From Halosimplex halophilum (GTDB lineage Archaea; Halobacteriota; Halobacteria; Halobacteriales; Haloarculaceae): DNA of 64,000 nt. The notes beneath the pieces are model-generated. The model searched no databases. It worked only from the letters and a program-made list of their open reading frames with translations, and was not told where the DNA came from. The DNA lies in assembly GCF_004698125.1 (NCBI RefSeq), contig NZ_ML214297.1, forward strand, positions 682,001 through 746,000. The letters run 5' to 3'. The translations under genes and the position numbers were made by a program. Of this stretch, positions 33,377 through 42,696 are shown in pieces. Position 1 is the first letter of the stretch; the number at the start of each line of letters is the position of its first letter.

Positions 33377-34150
33377 TCAGTCGTAGGCGTACTTCACTTC
33401 GACGACGTTGACGGTGTTCCGGAGTTCCGGCAGGATCTCCGCTTCGATGCGCTCGTCGTCGAGTCGCTCCTTCGGACCGGAGACCGAGATGGAGCCGACC
33501 ACGCGTTCGTCGACGACGACCGGGGCGGCGACCGAGCGGATCCCCTCCCGGCGCTCCTCGTCCTCGATGGCGTAGCCGCGGTCCTCGATCCGCGCGAGTT
33601 CCCGGCCCAGGCGGTCGCGGTCGGTGATCGTGTGCTGGGTCGCGCGCGGCAGGCCGTAGGTGTCGACGACCTCGTCGACGTAGTCGGCCGGGAGGTGGGC
33701 GAGGATGGCCTTGCCCAGGGCGGTCCAGTGCATCTCGGTGTGTTCGCCGATCGGCGCGTTGTCGTAGACCGCCTCCGTGCCCTCGGCCTGGTAGAGGATG
33801 ACCCGCTGGCCGTTCTCCTCGATCCCGAGGTTGGCGACCTCGCCCGTCGACTCCGCCAGCGCGTCGATCTCCGTCCTGGTCGCGCGGTAGACCGTCCGAC
33901 GCTGTCTGACTGCGACGCCGTCGCGGAGGAACCGACAGCTCAACCGGTAGCCGTCGCTCCCCTGGACGACGTAGCCCACCGATTCGAGCGTCTTGAGGTG
34001 CGAGTGAGCGGTGCTCGTCGGGATGTCGAGCGCCGTCGCCACGTCGTCGATCCGAACGGTCCCCCGCTCGCGCACGACGCCGACGACCGCGAACGTCCGC
34101 TCGACGGCCCCGATCGCGCTGTCGTCCGCGCCTGGTTCGGTGATACCCAT
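33377..34150 (-). CDS. IclR family transcriptional regulator
   Basis: The 257-residue protein has an N-terminal winged helix-turn-helix (IGAVERTFAVVGVV and IPTSTAHSHLKTLESVGYV). An IclR effector domain follows, with HWTALGKAILAHLP near residue 140 and GSISVSGPKERL near 225. It is a paralog of the regulator at 11365. Its neighbours are an LLM oxidoreductase and UxuA, so uronate-derived intermediates are the likely ligands. On the minus strand ATTTTATCA (about 34173-34181) lies 23-31 bases before ATG 34150, consistent with a leaderless transcript. Target genes are unknown. Confidence 0.88.
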   Translation of the reverse strand: MGITEPGADDSAIGAVERTFAVVGVVRERGTVRIDDVATALDIPTSTAHSHLKTLESVGYVVQGSDGYRLSCRFLRDGVAVRQRRTVYRATRTEIDALAESTGEVANLGIEENGQRVILYQAEGTEAVYDNAPIGEHTEMHWTALGKAILAHLPADYVDEVVDTYGLPRATQHTITDRDRLGRELARIEDRGYAIEDEERREGIRSVAAPVVVDERVVGSISVSGPKERLDDERIEAEILPELRNTVNVVEVKYAYD

Positions 34151-34503
34151 ACCCGTTCATTCGATTCGCCGGTGATAAAATCCACTGATGCTGGAACGAC
34201 ACTCTCACATTACAGTCGTATACCTGTATTCCGAACTCGGGTATCTGGTGTGTTATCGACGCTCACACGGGAGTCTCGCCGGGAAGTATCCCCCGTCTGT
34301 GGCGGGGTCGTTTATAATAATTATTGGTGCCGCTACCGTTCCATCGATAGTGGATAGAACTGTGTAAAACAGTGACGCATTTCTCGAACACCCGGCCCGT
34401 CATCGACGCTGACGGGCGGTTCCCGTTCAGGAGACCGGAACGCGTCGCGTTCCGGCGACTGCCGAAGGTGGGTCGGCGGGCGGTAGAAAGACGGGGTCGG
34501 TGC
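34151..34503. other. intergenic region with promoter and hairpins
   Basis: The left part holds the iclR promoter (34173-34181). An AT-rich stretch, TTTATAATAATTATTGG, occurs near 34311-34327 without an obvious gene. The right part holds a 7-base hairpin, CCCGTCA/TGACGGG, near 34396-34416. The perfect inverted repeat at 34435-34455 follows the uxuA stop and may act as its transcript end. Confidence 0.5.
34435..34455 (-). terminator. hairpin downstream of uxuA
   Basis: CCGGAACGCG and its exact complement CGCGTTCCGG flank a single T, giving a 10-base-pair stem about 50 bases past the uxuA stop on the minus strand. It resembles a transcript-stabilising or terminating hairpin. No T-tract is evident. 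Confidence 0.4.
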
Positions 34504-35589
34504 TCAGTCCTGAGCGAGGGCTCCGACGCCGGCGTCGCGGCCCGCTCGCTCGGCGCGCATCGCTTTCAACATTCCGCGGAGGTAGCCGACGGTGTAGGCG
34601 CGGCCGCGGTGCTCCCAGTCGGTGTCGCCCTCCAGGTGGGGCGTGTGGTCGGGGATCATCATGCCCGAGAAGCCGACCTCGTCGAGCAGCCGGAGGAGCT
34701 CGTACTCGTCGTAGTTGCCCTCGTCGATGAAATCCTCGGAGAAGTTGGGGACGGTGCCCGACACGTCGCGGAAGTGGACGTAGAATATCTCGTCGCGCCC
34801 TCCGAAGTAGCGGATCACCTCGTCCAGCGGCTCGCCCATCTGCGACCAGCAGCCGAGGCAGAGTTCCAGCCCGTGGTGGTCGGTGTCGCGGTAGTTCATC
34901 GCCCGCTTGAAGTTCTCGAAGTTGCGGAACAGCTGGGGGATCCCGCCCAGCTCCTCCATCGGCGGGTCGCTCGGGTGGAGACACAGCTTGACGCCCGCCT
35001 CCTCCGCGACGGGCAGGATCTCGTCGAGGAAGTACTCGTAGTTGTCCCACAGTTCTTCCTCCGTGTACTCCCGGCCGTGGGTGAGTTCGTCGATGTCCGC
35101 TTCGTCGGCGTCGAAGACGGAGACCTCGGCGCCGCCGCGGGTGGTCGTCCAGCCCGTCCGCCAGACGCCCGCGGGCGCCCAGTGATAGCCGAAGATCGGG
35201 ATGCCGGCTTCCCCCATGTTGCGGATCGTCCGCTTCATCTTCTCCATCTGCTCGTCGCGTTTCGGCCCGTCGAGCATGATGTCCTCGTAGAAGGAGACGG
35301 GGACGTTTTCGATGGCGTTGAGCCGCACCCCCTCAGATTCGACGCGCTCGCGGAGCTCCCGGAGGTTCTCCGCGGACCACTCGCCGTCGCCGGTCAGCGG
35401 CACCCGCTCGTCGTCGGGCATGTGCTCGTAGTCCGGCTCGTCGACCTGGTACATGTTCAGCAGGATGTCGTCGGCGCCGAGTTGCTTGATGTATCGCAGC
35501 CGTTCGGGGGCCGGGTCCATGAACTGACCCGCCCCGACCCGCATCGGCAGATCCTCGAACGAACTCGGCTCGTCGCTGTCGGTCGCCAT
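34504..35589 (-). CDS. uxuA: mannonate dehydratase
   Basis: The 361-residue protein matches UxuA. The block GIPIFGYHWAPAGVWRTGW occupies the position of the bacterial YNFMPVFDWTRT segment, and the metal-ligand motif KLCLHPSDPPMEELGG (about residue 208) follows. FYVHFRDVSGTVPNF and MIPDHTPHLEGD complete the active site. UxuA dehydrates D-mannonate to 2-keto-3-deoxygluconate. With UxaC at 29931 this marks a hexuronate route fed by glucuronic acid from xylan. The minus-strand box GATTTATAAC (35611-35620) lies 22-31 bases before ATG 35589. The gene is divergent from the isomerase at 35799. Confidence 0.88.
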   Translation of the reverse strand: MATDSDEPSSFEDLPMRVGAGQFMDPAPERLRYIKQLGADDILLNMYQVDEPDYEHMPDDERVPLTGDGEWSAENLRELRERVESEGVRLNAIENVPVSFYEDIMLDGPKRDEQMEKMKRTIRNMGEAGIPIFGYHWAPAGVWRTGWTTTRGGAEVSVFDADEADIDELTHGREYTEEELWDNYEYFLDEILPVAEEAGVKLCLHPSDPPMEELGGIPQLFRNFENFKRAMNYRDTDHHGLELCLGCWSQMGEPLDEVIRYFGGRDEIFYVHFRDVSGTVPNFSEDFIDEGNYDEYELLRLLDEVGFSGMMIPDHTPHLEGDTDWEHRGRAYTVGYLRGMLKAMRAERAGRDAGVGALAQD

Positions 35590-35610
35590 ACCCCCCGTAC
35601 CGGAGGCGGC

Positions 35611-35620
35611 GTTATAAATC
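35611..35620 (-). promoter_or_regulatory. TATA box of uxuA
   Basis: GATTTATAAC on the minus strand, 22-31 bases before ATG 35589, is a clear TATA box for a leaderless transcript. Confidence 0.6.
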
Positions 35621-35798
35621 TCGTCACCCGAGTTCCGGACTGGACCGCCGCGAGGCGTGGATTCAAGAGCCACCCGGCGCTTGCTCGGGCTATGCCACGC
35701 ACTGTCGCACGCCGCGCCCGCCCGCTCGCCCGGTCGACCGACTGCCGCCGGACACCCCCCGCGCCTCTCGCGGTCGCCGGTACGGAGGCGAGCGCCTG

Positions 35799-36596
35799 AT
35801 GGTCGAGTTCGCCGCCAACGCCGGGATCGTCGCCGACGACGGCGAGACGGTCGCCGACGGGGTCGAACGGGCCGCCGCACTCGGCGTCGACGCCGTCGAG
35901 TTCTTCGACTGGGCGGGCGCCGACCTCGACGCCGTCCGCGCCGCCGCGGACGAACACGGGGTCGAGATCGCCGGGATCCTCGCTGCCGGGGCCGGGTCGA
36001 ACATCGACGACCGCGACGCGCCCGCCGCGGTCAACCCTTACGACCGCGAGACGGCCGTCGACGACATCGAACGGTCGCTCGACGCCGCCGCCGAAGTGGG
36101 AGCCGACTGTCTGATCGTCACCGTCGGCCCCGACCAGGGCGGGTTCGCCCACGACACCCAGCGCCGGGCGCTCGAACGCGTCCTCGCGGACGTGGCGCCA
36201 GCCGCCGAGGACGCCGGCGTCACCGTCGTGATCGAGCCGCTCAACACCGTCGTCGACCACCCCGGCTACTTCCTCGAATCCTCGCGCGAGGCGTTCGACA
36301 TCACTCGCTCGGTGGGGAGCGACCGCGTGCAAGTCCTGTTCGACGCCTACCACCAGCAGATCACCGAGGGCGACGTGATCCGGAACCTCACGGAGAACGT
36401 CGACCAGGTGGGCCACGTTCACGTCGCGGACAACCCGGGGCGGACCGAACCGGGGAGCGGCGAGATGGCTTACGGCAACATCTTCGACGCGCTGGACGAG
36501 GCGGGTTACGACGGCTACGTCGGGCTGGAGTTCTTCGCGACCAGCGAGGCGACCACCCTGACCGAGGGGATCCGCGGGACGCTGGAGCTGGACTGA
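35799..36596 (+). CDS. hydroxypyruvate isomerase/ketose epimerase-type TIM barrel
   Basis: The 265-residue protein has the Hyi-like sugar isomerase pattern. VEFFDWAGAD occurs near residue 28, VVIEPLNTVVDHPGYF near 145 with the first catalytic Glu, LFDAYHQQI near 185 and HVHVADNPGRTEPGSGE near 205. YVGLEFFAT near 245 carries the second Glu. Members interconvert small keto/aldo sugars such as hydroxypyruvate, or epimerise ketoses. The GH95 gene begins four bases after its stop, so both belong to one operon, suggesting it handles a sugar released by that enzyme or a uronate intermediate. The substrate is not fixed by sequence. Confidence 0.82.
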   Translation: MVEFAANAGIVADDGETVADGVERAAALGVDAVEFFDWAGADLDAVRAAADEHGVEIAGILAAGAGSNIDDRDAPAAVNPYDRETAVDDIERSLDAAAEVGADCLIVTVGPDQGGFAHDTQRRALERVLADVAPAAEDAGVTVVIEPLNTVVDHPGYFLESSREAFDITRSVGSDRVQVLFDAYHQQITEGDVIRNLTENVDQVGHVHVADNPGRTEPGSGEMAYGNIFDALDEAGYDGYVGLEFFATSEATTLTEGIRGTLELD

Positions 36597-36599
36597 CCG

Positions 36600-39083
36600 A
36601 TGTCGGGACGGGAATCCGCTCCGGACTCGGACTCGAATCCGGGCCCGGACCACGACGACCGGCTGTGGTACGACGCGCCGGCGGCCGAGTGGGTCGAGGC
36701 GCTCCCGGTCGGCAACGGCCGCCTCGGCGGGATGGTCCACGGGCGCCCGGCCCGCGAACGCGTGGCGCTGAACGACGACCGGCTGTGGGCCGGTCACCAC
36801 GCCGACCGCACGCCCGACGGTGGCCCCGACGACCTCGACGCCGTGCGCGAGTGCCTCTGGGACGGCGAGTTCGAGCGCGCCCAGCGCCTGTGCAACGAGT
36901 TCTTCGTCACCGACACCACCGGCGTTCAGCCGTACCAGCCGCTGGGCGACCTCCTGCTCGACTGTCCGGGCCACGACGACCCCGCCGAGTACCGGCGGAA
37001 TCTGGACCTCCGTGAGGGGGTCTCCCGCGTGGAGTACACCGCCGACGGGACGCGCTTCGAGCGCGAGTGCTTCGCGAGCGCGCCCGACGGCGTGCTCGCG
37101 GTTCGGATCGAGGCCGACGAACCCGGTGCAGTCGACGCGCGGGTCCGGCTGGACCGCGACCGCTCGGCCCGCGCGACGGTCGTCGACGACACCGTCGTCC
37201 TCCGGGGACAGGTGATCGACCTGCCGGGGGACGACGAGGCAGTGGAACCCGGCGGCTGGGGACAGAGATTCGAGGCCCGGACGCGGGTCCGCGCCGAGGG
37301 CGGTACCGTCGCGGCGGCCGCCGACGAGGAGGCCCCGTCGATCGGCAACGACGATCCGGAGTCCGACGCCGACGGCGACGGGATAGTCGTCGCGGGCGCC
37401 GACGCGGTGACGGTGTTCGTCGCGGCCGGGGTCGCGCCCTCGGACGGGGACCCCCGCGACGAGTGCCGCGAGACGCTCGCCGCGGTCGCCGGGGACGACT
37501 ACGCCGCGCTCCGCGAGCGCCACGTCGCCGACCATCGCGAGCGGATGGGCCGGGTCGACCTCGACCTGGGCGAGCCGGTCGACGCGCCGACCGACGAGCG
37601 ACTCGACCGCGTGCGCGACGGCGAGCGCGACACGCATCTCACACAGCTGTACTTCCAGTACGGGCGCTATCTCCTGCTGGGGTCCTCCCGGCCCGGGACG
37701 CTCCCCGCCAACCTCCAGGGGATCTGGAACGAGGAGTACCGCCCGCCGTGGGACTCGGATTTCACCCTGGACGTGAACCTGGAGATGAACTACTGGCACG
37801 CCGAAGTGGCGAACCTCCGGGAGTGCGCCGACGCGCTCGTCGAGTTCGTCGACGGCTTCCGCGAGCCCGGCCGGGAGACGGCCAGCGAGCGCTACGGCTG
37901 CGAGGGCTTTTGCGCCCACCTCCACAGCGACCGCTGGCACACCACGAGTCAGACCGCCGACGCCCACTGGGGCCACTGGCCGATGGGCGCCCCCTGGCTC
38001 TGTCAGAACCTGTGGGAACGGTACGCCTTCTCCGGCGACCGCGCCGACCTCGAACGGATCTACCCGATCCTCCGCGAGGCCGCCGAGTTCCTGCTGGACT
38101 ACCTCGTCGAGCACCCCGAGGAAGACTGGCTCGTCACCGCCCCCTCGGCCTCGCCGGAGAACCAGTTCCGGACCGATGACGGCCAGGAGGCGACCACCTG
38201 CGTGATGCCGACGATGGACGTACAGCTCACCCGCGACCTGTTCGGCCACTGCATCGAGGCCGCCGACGCGCTCGACCGGGACGCGGAGTTCGCCGCCGAA
38301 CTGGCCGAGGCCCTCGACCGGCTCCCGCCGATGGGGGCCGGCGAACACGGCGGACTGCGGGAGTGGCTCCACGACTACGAGGAGGTGAACCCCGGCCACC
38401 GCCACGTCTCGCATCTGTTCGGCTACTACCCGGCGGACGTGCTGCACGGCGGCGATGGCGGGGCTACCGCCGACGGCCGCCCGGGGAGCGCCGACCTCGC
38501 GCTCGACCGCGCGGAGTTCGACGAGGCGGTCCGCGCGTCGCTGGAGCGGCGACTCGACCACGGCGGCGGCCACACGGGCTGGTCCTGCGCCTGGACGATC
38601 GCGCTGTTCGCCCGCCTCGGCGACGGCGCCGGCGTCGGCGAGCACGTCCGGAAACTCCTCGCCGACTCGACGTACGACTCCCTGCTGGACGCCCATCCGC
38701 CCTTCCAGATCGACGGGAATTTCGGCGGGACCGCGGGGATCGCGGAGGCGCTGGTGCAGAGCCATGACGGAGCGATCCGGCTGCTCCCGGCACTCCCCGA
38801 CGCGTGGAACGACGGGTCGGTCTCGGGACTCCGCGCCCGCGGGGGGTTCGAGGTCGACATGGCCTGGAGCGACGGGGCGCTCGACGCGGCCACGGTCCGC
38901 GCCGAGCGGGACGGGATCTGTCGGGTCGAGGCCTCCGACCGAATCGAGGCCGTCGAGACTGCCGACGGCCGGCCGGTCGACCTCTCGCGGCCGGACGGAA
39001 CCGACCGATCGCGGGCGGAGGAGTTCGTCGAGTTCCGGGCGTCGGCCGGCGAGTCGTACGACATCGTGGTCGGCGAGGACTGA
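36600..39083 (+). CDS. GH95 alpha-L-fucosidase/alpha-L-galactosidase
   Basis: The 827-residue protein is full length for GH95. The N-terminal beta domain has EALPVGNGRLGGMVHG and NDDRLWAGHH. The (alpha/alpha)6 barrel shows LPANLQGIWNEEYRPPW, DVNLEMNYWHAEVANL, HTGWSCAWTIALFARL and FQIDGNFGGTAGIAE. GH95 enzymes release alpha-L-fucose or alpha-L-galactose, sugars found at xyloglucan and some xylan side chains. There is no signal peptide, so imported oligosaccharides are the expected substrate. The gene starts three bases after the TIM-barrel isomerase stop and is followed after 100 bases by GH4. Confidence 0.92.
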   Translation: MSGRESAPDSDSNPGPDHDDRLWYDAPAAEWVEALPVGNGRLGGMVHGRPARERVALNDDRLWAGHHADRTPDGGPDDLDAVRECLWDGEFERAQRLCNEFFVTDTTGVQPYQPLGDLLLDCPGHDDPAEYRRNLDLREGVSRVEYTADGTRFERECFASAPDGVLAVRIEADEPGAVDARVRLDRDRSARATVVDDTVVLRGQVIDLPGDDEAVEPGGWGQRFEARTRVRAEGGTVAAAADEEAPSIGNDDPESDADGDGIVVAGADAVTVFVAAGVAPSDGDPRDECRETLAAVAGDDYAALRERHVADHRERMGRVDLDLGEPVDAPTDERLDRVRDGERDTHLTQLYFQYGRYLLLGSSRPGTLPANLQGIWNEEYRPPWDSDFTLDVNLEMNYWHAEVANLRECADALVEFVDGFREPGRETASERYGCEGFCAHLHSDRWHTTSQTADAHWGHWPMGAPWLCQNLWERYAFSGDRADLERIYPILREAAEFLLDYLVEHPEEDWLVTAPSASPENQFRTDDGQEATTCVMPTMDVQLTRDLFGHCIEAADALDRDAEFAAELAEALDRLPPMGAGEHGGLREWLHDYEEVNPGHRHVSHLFGYYPADVLHGGDGGATADGRPGSADLALDRAEFDEAVRASLERRLDHGGGHTGWSCAWTIALFARLGDGAGVGEHVRKLLADSTYDSLLDAHPPFQIDGNFGGTAGIAEALVQSHDGAIRLLPALPDAWNDGSVSGLRARGGFEVDMAWSDGALDAATVRAERDGICRVEASDRIEAVETADGRPVDLSRPDGTDRSRAEEFVEFRASAGESYDIVVGED

Positions 39084-39183
39084 CCCGGAAAGGTCGCTCT
39101 CGCAGGCGCACGCGCCGGCGCGCGAAGCGGCCCCGCTCTCCGCGACCCCAGTTCTTAACCGTGGGCGTGAGAACCGTCAGTCG

Positions 39184-40638
39184 ATGGCACTAGACGCGAC
39201 ACACGCGGAGCAGCCGATAGACCGTGATAACCTCGATATCGCCTACATCGGCGGCGGGAGCCGCCAGTGGGCGCCGAACCTCATCCAGGACCTGGCGCTG
39301 TCGGAGTTCGACGGCCACGTGCGCCTCTACGACACCAACCGGGAGGCCGCCGAGACCAACGCCGAGTTCGGCAACTGGGTCCAGGACGACCCCGACGCCA
39401 CCGCCGAGTGGTCCTACGAGGCGGTCGGCTCGCTGGAAGCGGCGCTGGACGGCGCGGACGCCGTCATCCTCTCGACGCAGTACGACCCCCGCGAGACGTT
39501 CGTCCACGACCTGCGGATCCCCAAGGAGTACGGCATCTACGGGGCCGTCGCGGCCACCATCGGCCCGGGCGGTATCTTCCGCGCGATGCGGACCATCCCC
39601 GTGTTCCGCCGGTTCGCCGCCGCCATCCGCGAGCACTGCCCGGACGCCTGGGTGTTCAACTACACCAACCCCGTCCACTTCGTCACCCGCGCCCTGTACG
39701 ACGAGTACCCCGACATCAACGCCCTCGGTCTCTGTCACGAGGTGCTCGGGACGCGCTGGCACCTCGCGATGCTCGCCGAGGAGGAACTGGGCATGGACGC
39801 CGAGCGCGCCGACATCGAGGTCAACGTCAAGGGGATCAACCACTTCACGTGGGTCGACGAGGCCCGCTGCAACGGCGTCGACCTCTGGCCGCTCCTGGAG
39901 GAGCTCAAGGACGGCGAGCGCGGGAGCAAGCGGTTCACCTACGACGACCTGAAAGACGAGAGCGTCTTCACCGACAACTGGCAGGTCACCTGGGAGCTGT
40001 TCCGGCGGTTCGGCGTCCTCCCGGCCGCGGGCGACCGCCACCTCATCGAGTACGCGACCTCGTTCATCGCCGACGGGCAGGACTCCCTCAACCACTGGGG
40101 CGTCCGCCGCACGGACGCCGACTACCGCGCGAAACACTGGACGCCCGCCGAGTCCAAGCAGACCACCAACGTCGAGGGCTGGATGGAGGGCGAGCGGGAG
40201 TTCGAGCTCGAATCCTCGGGCGAGGAGTTCCTCGACATCCTCGAGGGGCTGACCGGCGACGGTCCGTACGTGACGAACGTCAACCTGCCCAACACCGGCC
40301 AGGTCTCGGACATCGAGCAGGGGCCGGTCGTCGAGACCAACGCGGTCGTCCGGGACAACCAGGTCAAGCCGGTCAACGCCGGCGGCTTCCCGCGGCCCGT
40401 CCGCAGCATGGTCCAGGGCCACGTCGACACCATCGAGACCGTCATCGAGGCCGCCCGCACCGGTGACGTTGACAGGGCGTTCCAGGGCTTCTCTATCGAC
40501 AACCAGGTCCAGACGCTCACGCCCGACGAGTCGCGCGACCTGTTCGGCGAACTGTTCGCCGCCGAGATCGAGTTCCTCGACGACTGGAACGTCGACGACT
40601 CCGACGTGCTCGCGAAGGCCGACACCTTCGACGCCTGA
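39184..40638 (+). CDS. GH4 family glycosidase with CHEV motif, probable alpha-galacturonidase
   Basis: The 484-residue protein has the NAD-binding GH4 start (DIAYIGGGSRQWAPNLIQDL), the NYTNPVHF substrate/metal loop and the motif C-H-E-V (about residue 185) that carries the metal-binding Cys and His. GH4 enzymes use NAD and a divalent metal through a redox elimination mechanism. The four-residue motif tracks substrate: CHSV occurs in alpha-galactosidases, and CHEV has been described for alpha-galacturonidases. An alpha-linked uronic acid substrate also fits UxaC and UxuA nearby. It is cytoplasmic. The assignment of galacturonate rather than glucuronate rests on this motif alone. Confidence 0.8.
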   Translation: MALDATHAEQPIDRDNLDIAYIGGGSRQWAPNLIQDLALSEFDGHVRLYDTNREAAETNAEFGNWVQDDPDATAEWSYEAVGSLEAALDGADAVILSTQYDPRETFVHDLRIPKEYGIYGAVAATIGPGGIFRAMRTIPVFRRFAAAIREHCPDAWVFNYTNPVHFVTRALYDEYPDINALGLCHEVLGTRWHLAMLAEEELGMDAERADIEVNVKGINHFTWVDEARCNGVDLWPLLEELKDGERGSKRFTYDDLKDESVFTDNWQVTWELFRRFGVLPAAGDRHLIEYATSFIADGQDSLNHWGVRRTDADYRAKHWTPAESKQTTNVEGWMEGEREFELESSGEEFLDILEGLTGDGPYVTNVNLPNTGQVSDIEQGPVVETNAVVRDNQVKPVNAGGFPRPVRSMVQGHVDTIETVIEAARTGDVDRAFQGFSIDNQVQTLTPDESRDLFGELFAAEIEFLDDWNVDDSDVLAKADTFDA

Positions 40639-40735
40639 GCGGCGCGCCCGACCGCCTCCGACGCTGGACTTTCCCCGCATCCTCCGGGTCGGACCACATG
40701 TCTCCCCAGCAGCGGCGTCCGATCGCTGCACGTCG

Positions 40736-40935
40736 TTCTCTATCATCACACGTTGTTCTTTGTGCACCACGTACTGTTCTCTATCCGACGAGTTTCGTTC
40801 TCCAGTCGAGTAGTCTCTTCGAGCCGTCCGTTCGCCCCGCGTCGTTGCACGCTCGACTCGGTCCCCCTGGCCGTCCGTCCATCGCGCGTCGTTCTCCGCT
40901 CGCTACGTCTCGTTCTCCACTCGATCCGACCACCG
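40736..40935. repeat. degenerate 20-21-base tandem repeats upstream of GH11 gene 1
   Basis: At least six copies of a pyrimidine-rich unit around GTTCTC recur at 20-21-base intervals. Their consensus resembles the exact 20-base repeats found before the second GH11 gene at 42532-42631, so the two arrays may be related. Confidence 0.5.
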
Positions 40936-41234
40936 GATCTGCGAACCGAACTAGTCGTCCGCTGATACAGCGCCAAATGGACGGCTGAAAAACATAACTG
41001 CCCTAAATAAAATTTAACCTCACCACACCACAGGTCGGAGGTGCGGGTGGTACCGTGACACGAGGTGGCAACACACACCCCAGCTGACCGCAGAGAGAAG
41101 CACTCCGACCGGCACAGTCCCGAGGCCCGAGAGTCCGGTGACGCTTCTCCGCTTCGCCTCCGGAGCGTGGCCGACTCATCGTGGCAGTAATAGTATCTTC
41201 TAAAACATGTTATCTAGTTATGTAGTATTTTAAT

Positions 41235-41260
41235 GTTGGTTGTAATTGCTAATGTTTATT
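41235..41260 (+). promoter_or_regulatory. promoter shared with second GH11 gene, copy 1
   Basis: GTTGTAATTG followed by AATGTTTAT lies 39-64 bases before ATG 41299. An aligned 25-base stretch matches 42697-42721 at 20 positions, including GTTGTAAT and the TTTAT TATA core, while the surrounding spacer differs. Confidence 0.6.
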
Positions 41261-41298
41261 TACTTCCCGAGTGTCGGAGCGGGTGCGGCAGTGGTAAC

Positions 41299-42507
41299 AT
41301 GGTACGCGATACTGACGACAGCGGCAGTGGCGAATCGACAGCCGACGGAACGGCGAACTTCGACCGGCGGGCGTTCATGAAGGCGGCGGGCGCCGCCGCG
41401 GCGACCGGTCTCGGCGTCGGGGCGACGGCGAGCCCGGCCGCGGCCGACATCACGTCGAACCAGACGGGCAACGACGGGGGATACTTCTACTCGTTCTGGA
41501 CCAACGCCGAGGGGACGGTGACGATGAACCTCGGGGACGGCGGCAACTACAGCGTCGACTGGTCGGACACGGGTAACTTCGTCTGCGGCAAGGGCTGGGA
41601 GACCGGCGCGGCCCGGACCGTCGACTACACGGCCAACTACAGCCCTTCGGGCAACTCCTACCTGTGTCTGTACGGGTGGACGACCGACCCGCTCGTCGAG
41701 TACTACATCATCGAGAACCACGGCAGCTACCGCCCCGAACACGACTACAAGGGGACCGTCAACAGCGACGGCGGCACCTATGACATCTACGAGTCGCTGC
41801 GGGAGAACAAACCCTCGATCGAGGGGGAGGCGACGTTCCCGCAGTACTGGAGCGTCCGGCAGAACACCCGGTCGAGCGGGACGATCACGACCAGCAATCA
41901 CTTCGACGCCTGGGAGAGCAACGGCATGGACATGGGCAGCCACGACTACCAGATCGTGGCCACCGAGGGCTACCAGTCCAGCGGCTCCTCCGAGGTCTGG
42001 GTCGGCGCCGACGGCGGTGGCGGCGGAGGCGGCGGTGGGGATTCCGGCGGCGACGACGGGGGGAGCGGCTCGACCGGGTCGCTCCAGGACGGCACCTACA
42101 GCATCCAGAACGTCAACAGCGGCAAGGCGATGGACGTGGCCGGCGAGTCCACCGAGGACGGCGCCAACGTCCAGCAGTACAGCTACTGGGGCGGCTCCAA
42201 CCAGCAGTGGAACGTGACCGCCACGGGCAACGGGTACAGGATCGAGAACGTCAACAGCGGCAAGGTGCTGGACGTGTCCAACTCGTCGACCGACGACGGG
42301 GCCAACGTCCAGCAGTACACCGACTACGGCAACGACAACCAGCGGTTCCACATCCACGACCAGGGCGGCGGCCAGTACCACATCCAGCCCATCCACAGCG
42401 ACAAGGCCGTCGAGGTCGAGGGCTCGTCGGGCAGCGACGGCGCCAACGTCCAGCAGTACAGCTGGTCCGGCAGCGGCAACCAGCTCTGGACGTTCGAGTC
42501 GGTCTGA
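41299..42507 (+). CDS. secreted GH11 endo-xylanase with CBM13 (ricin-type) domain
   Basis: The 402-residue protein (ATG 41299) has a Tat signal ([18 protein letters not shown]) ending near SPAAAD. A GH11 beta-jelly-roll (about 55-245) follows, in which the nucleophile Glu is in [10 protein letters not shown] and the acid/base Glu in [11 protein letters not shown] Gly/Asp-rich linker leads to a C-terminal CBM13 beta-trefoil (about 270-402) with three repeats having [22 protein letters not shown] QxW motifs. It cuts xylan outside the cell and binds the polymer. The second GH11 at 42763 shares the catalytic domain but has a different C-terminal module. The upstream frame extension to 41233 is not needed. 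Confidence 0.93.
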   Translation: MVRDTDDSGSGESTADGTANFDRRAFMKAAGAAAATGLGVGATASPAAADITSNQTGNDGGYFYSFWTNAEGTVTMNLGDGGNYSVDWSDTGNFVCGKGWETGAARTVDYTANYSPSGNSYLCLYGWTTDPLVEYYIIENHGSYRPEHDYKGTVNSDGGTYDIYESLRENKPSIEGEATFPQYWSVRQNTRSSGTITTSNHFDAWESNGMDMGSHDYQIVATEGYQSSGSSEVWVGADGGGGGGGGGDSGGDDGGSGSTGSLQDGTYSIQNVNSGKAMDVAGESTEDGANVQQYSYWGGSNQQWNVTATGNGYRIENVNSGKVLDVSNSSTDDGANVQQYTDYGNDNQRFHIHDQGGGQYHIQPIHSDKAVEVEGSSGSDGANVQQYSWSGSGNQLWTFESV

Positions 42508-42531
42508 GCGACGCTCGGACCGCCAGCACGG

Positions 42532-42631
42532 CCGTCTCTCCTCTTCGACCTCCGTCTCTCCTCTTCGACCTCCGTCTCTCCTCTTCGACCTCCGTCTCTC
42601 CTCTCCGACCTCCGTCTCTCCTCTCCGACCT
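42532..42631. repeat. five exact-length 20-base tandem repeats
   Basis: The unit CCGTCTCTCCTCTTCGACCT occurs five times head to tail plus a partial copy. The first three copies read CTTCGACC and the last two CTCCGACC. The array starts 25 bases after the stop of the first GH11 gene and ends about 130 bases before the second. Confidence 0.85.
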
Positions 42632-42696
42632 CCGTTCCCTCCGTCGCACCCGATAGTTGTTTATTTTACATATATAACGCAAACAATCATTTTAAC

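Larger units (their letters stand above)
40639..41298. other. intergenic region with degenerate 20-21-base periodic repeats
   Basis: No convincing gene lies here. From about 40730 to 40935 the plus strand repeats GTTCTC-type blocks at bases 40736, 40756, 40777, 40798, 40892 and 40913, a spacing close to 20-21 bases. Consensus copies look like TCGTTCTCCACTCGATCC. Further right an AT-rich patch (40990-41020) and the GH11 promoter (41235-41260) follow. Confidence 0.5.

Noticed and set aside
34378..35799. 475-codon plus-strand frame opposite uxuA
   Set aside because: Antisense shadow: Val/Leu/Arg-rich text with no family motifs, while the minus strand encodes a complete UxuA.
40746..41078. 110-codon minus-strand frame with repeated RLENETRRIENS-like text
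   Set aside because: The peptide repetition follows from the 20-21-base DNA repeats; no promoter and non-halophilic composition.
42532..42631. CRISPR array
   Set aside because: Repeats are head to tail without spacers, short and lacking cas genes nearby.
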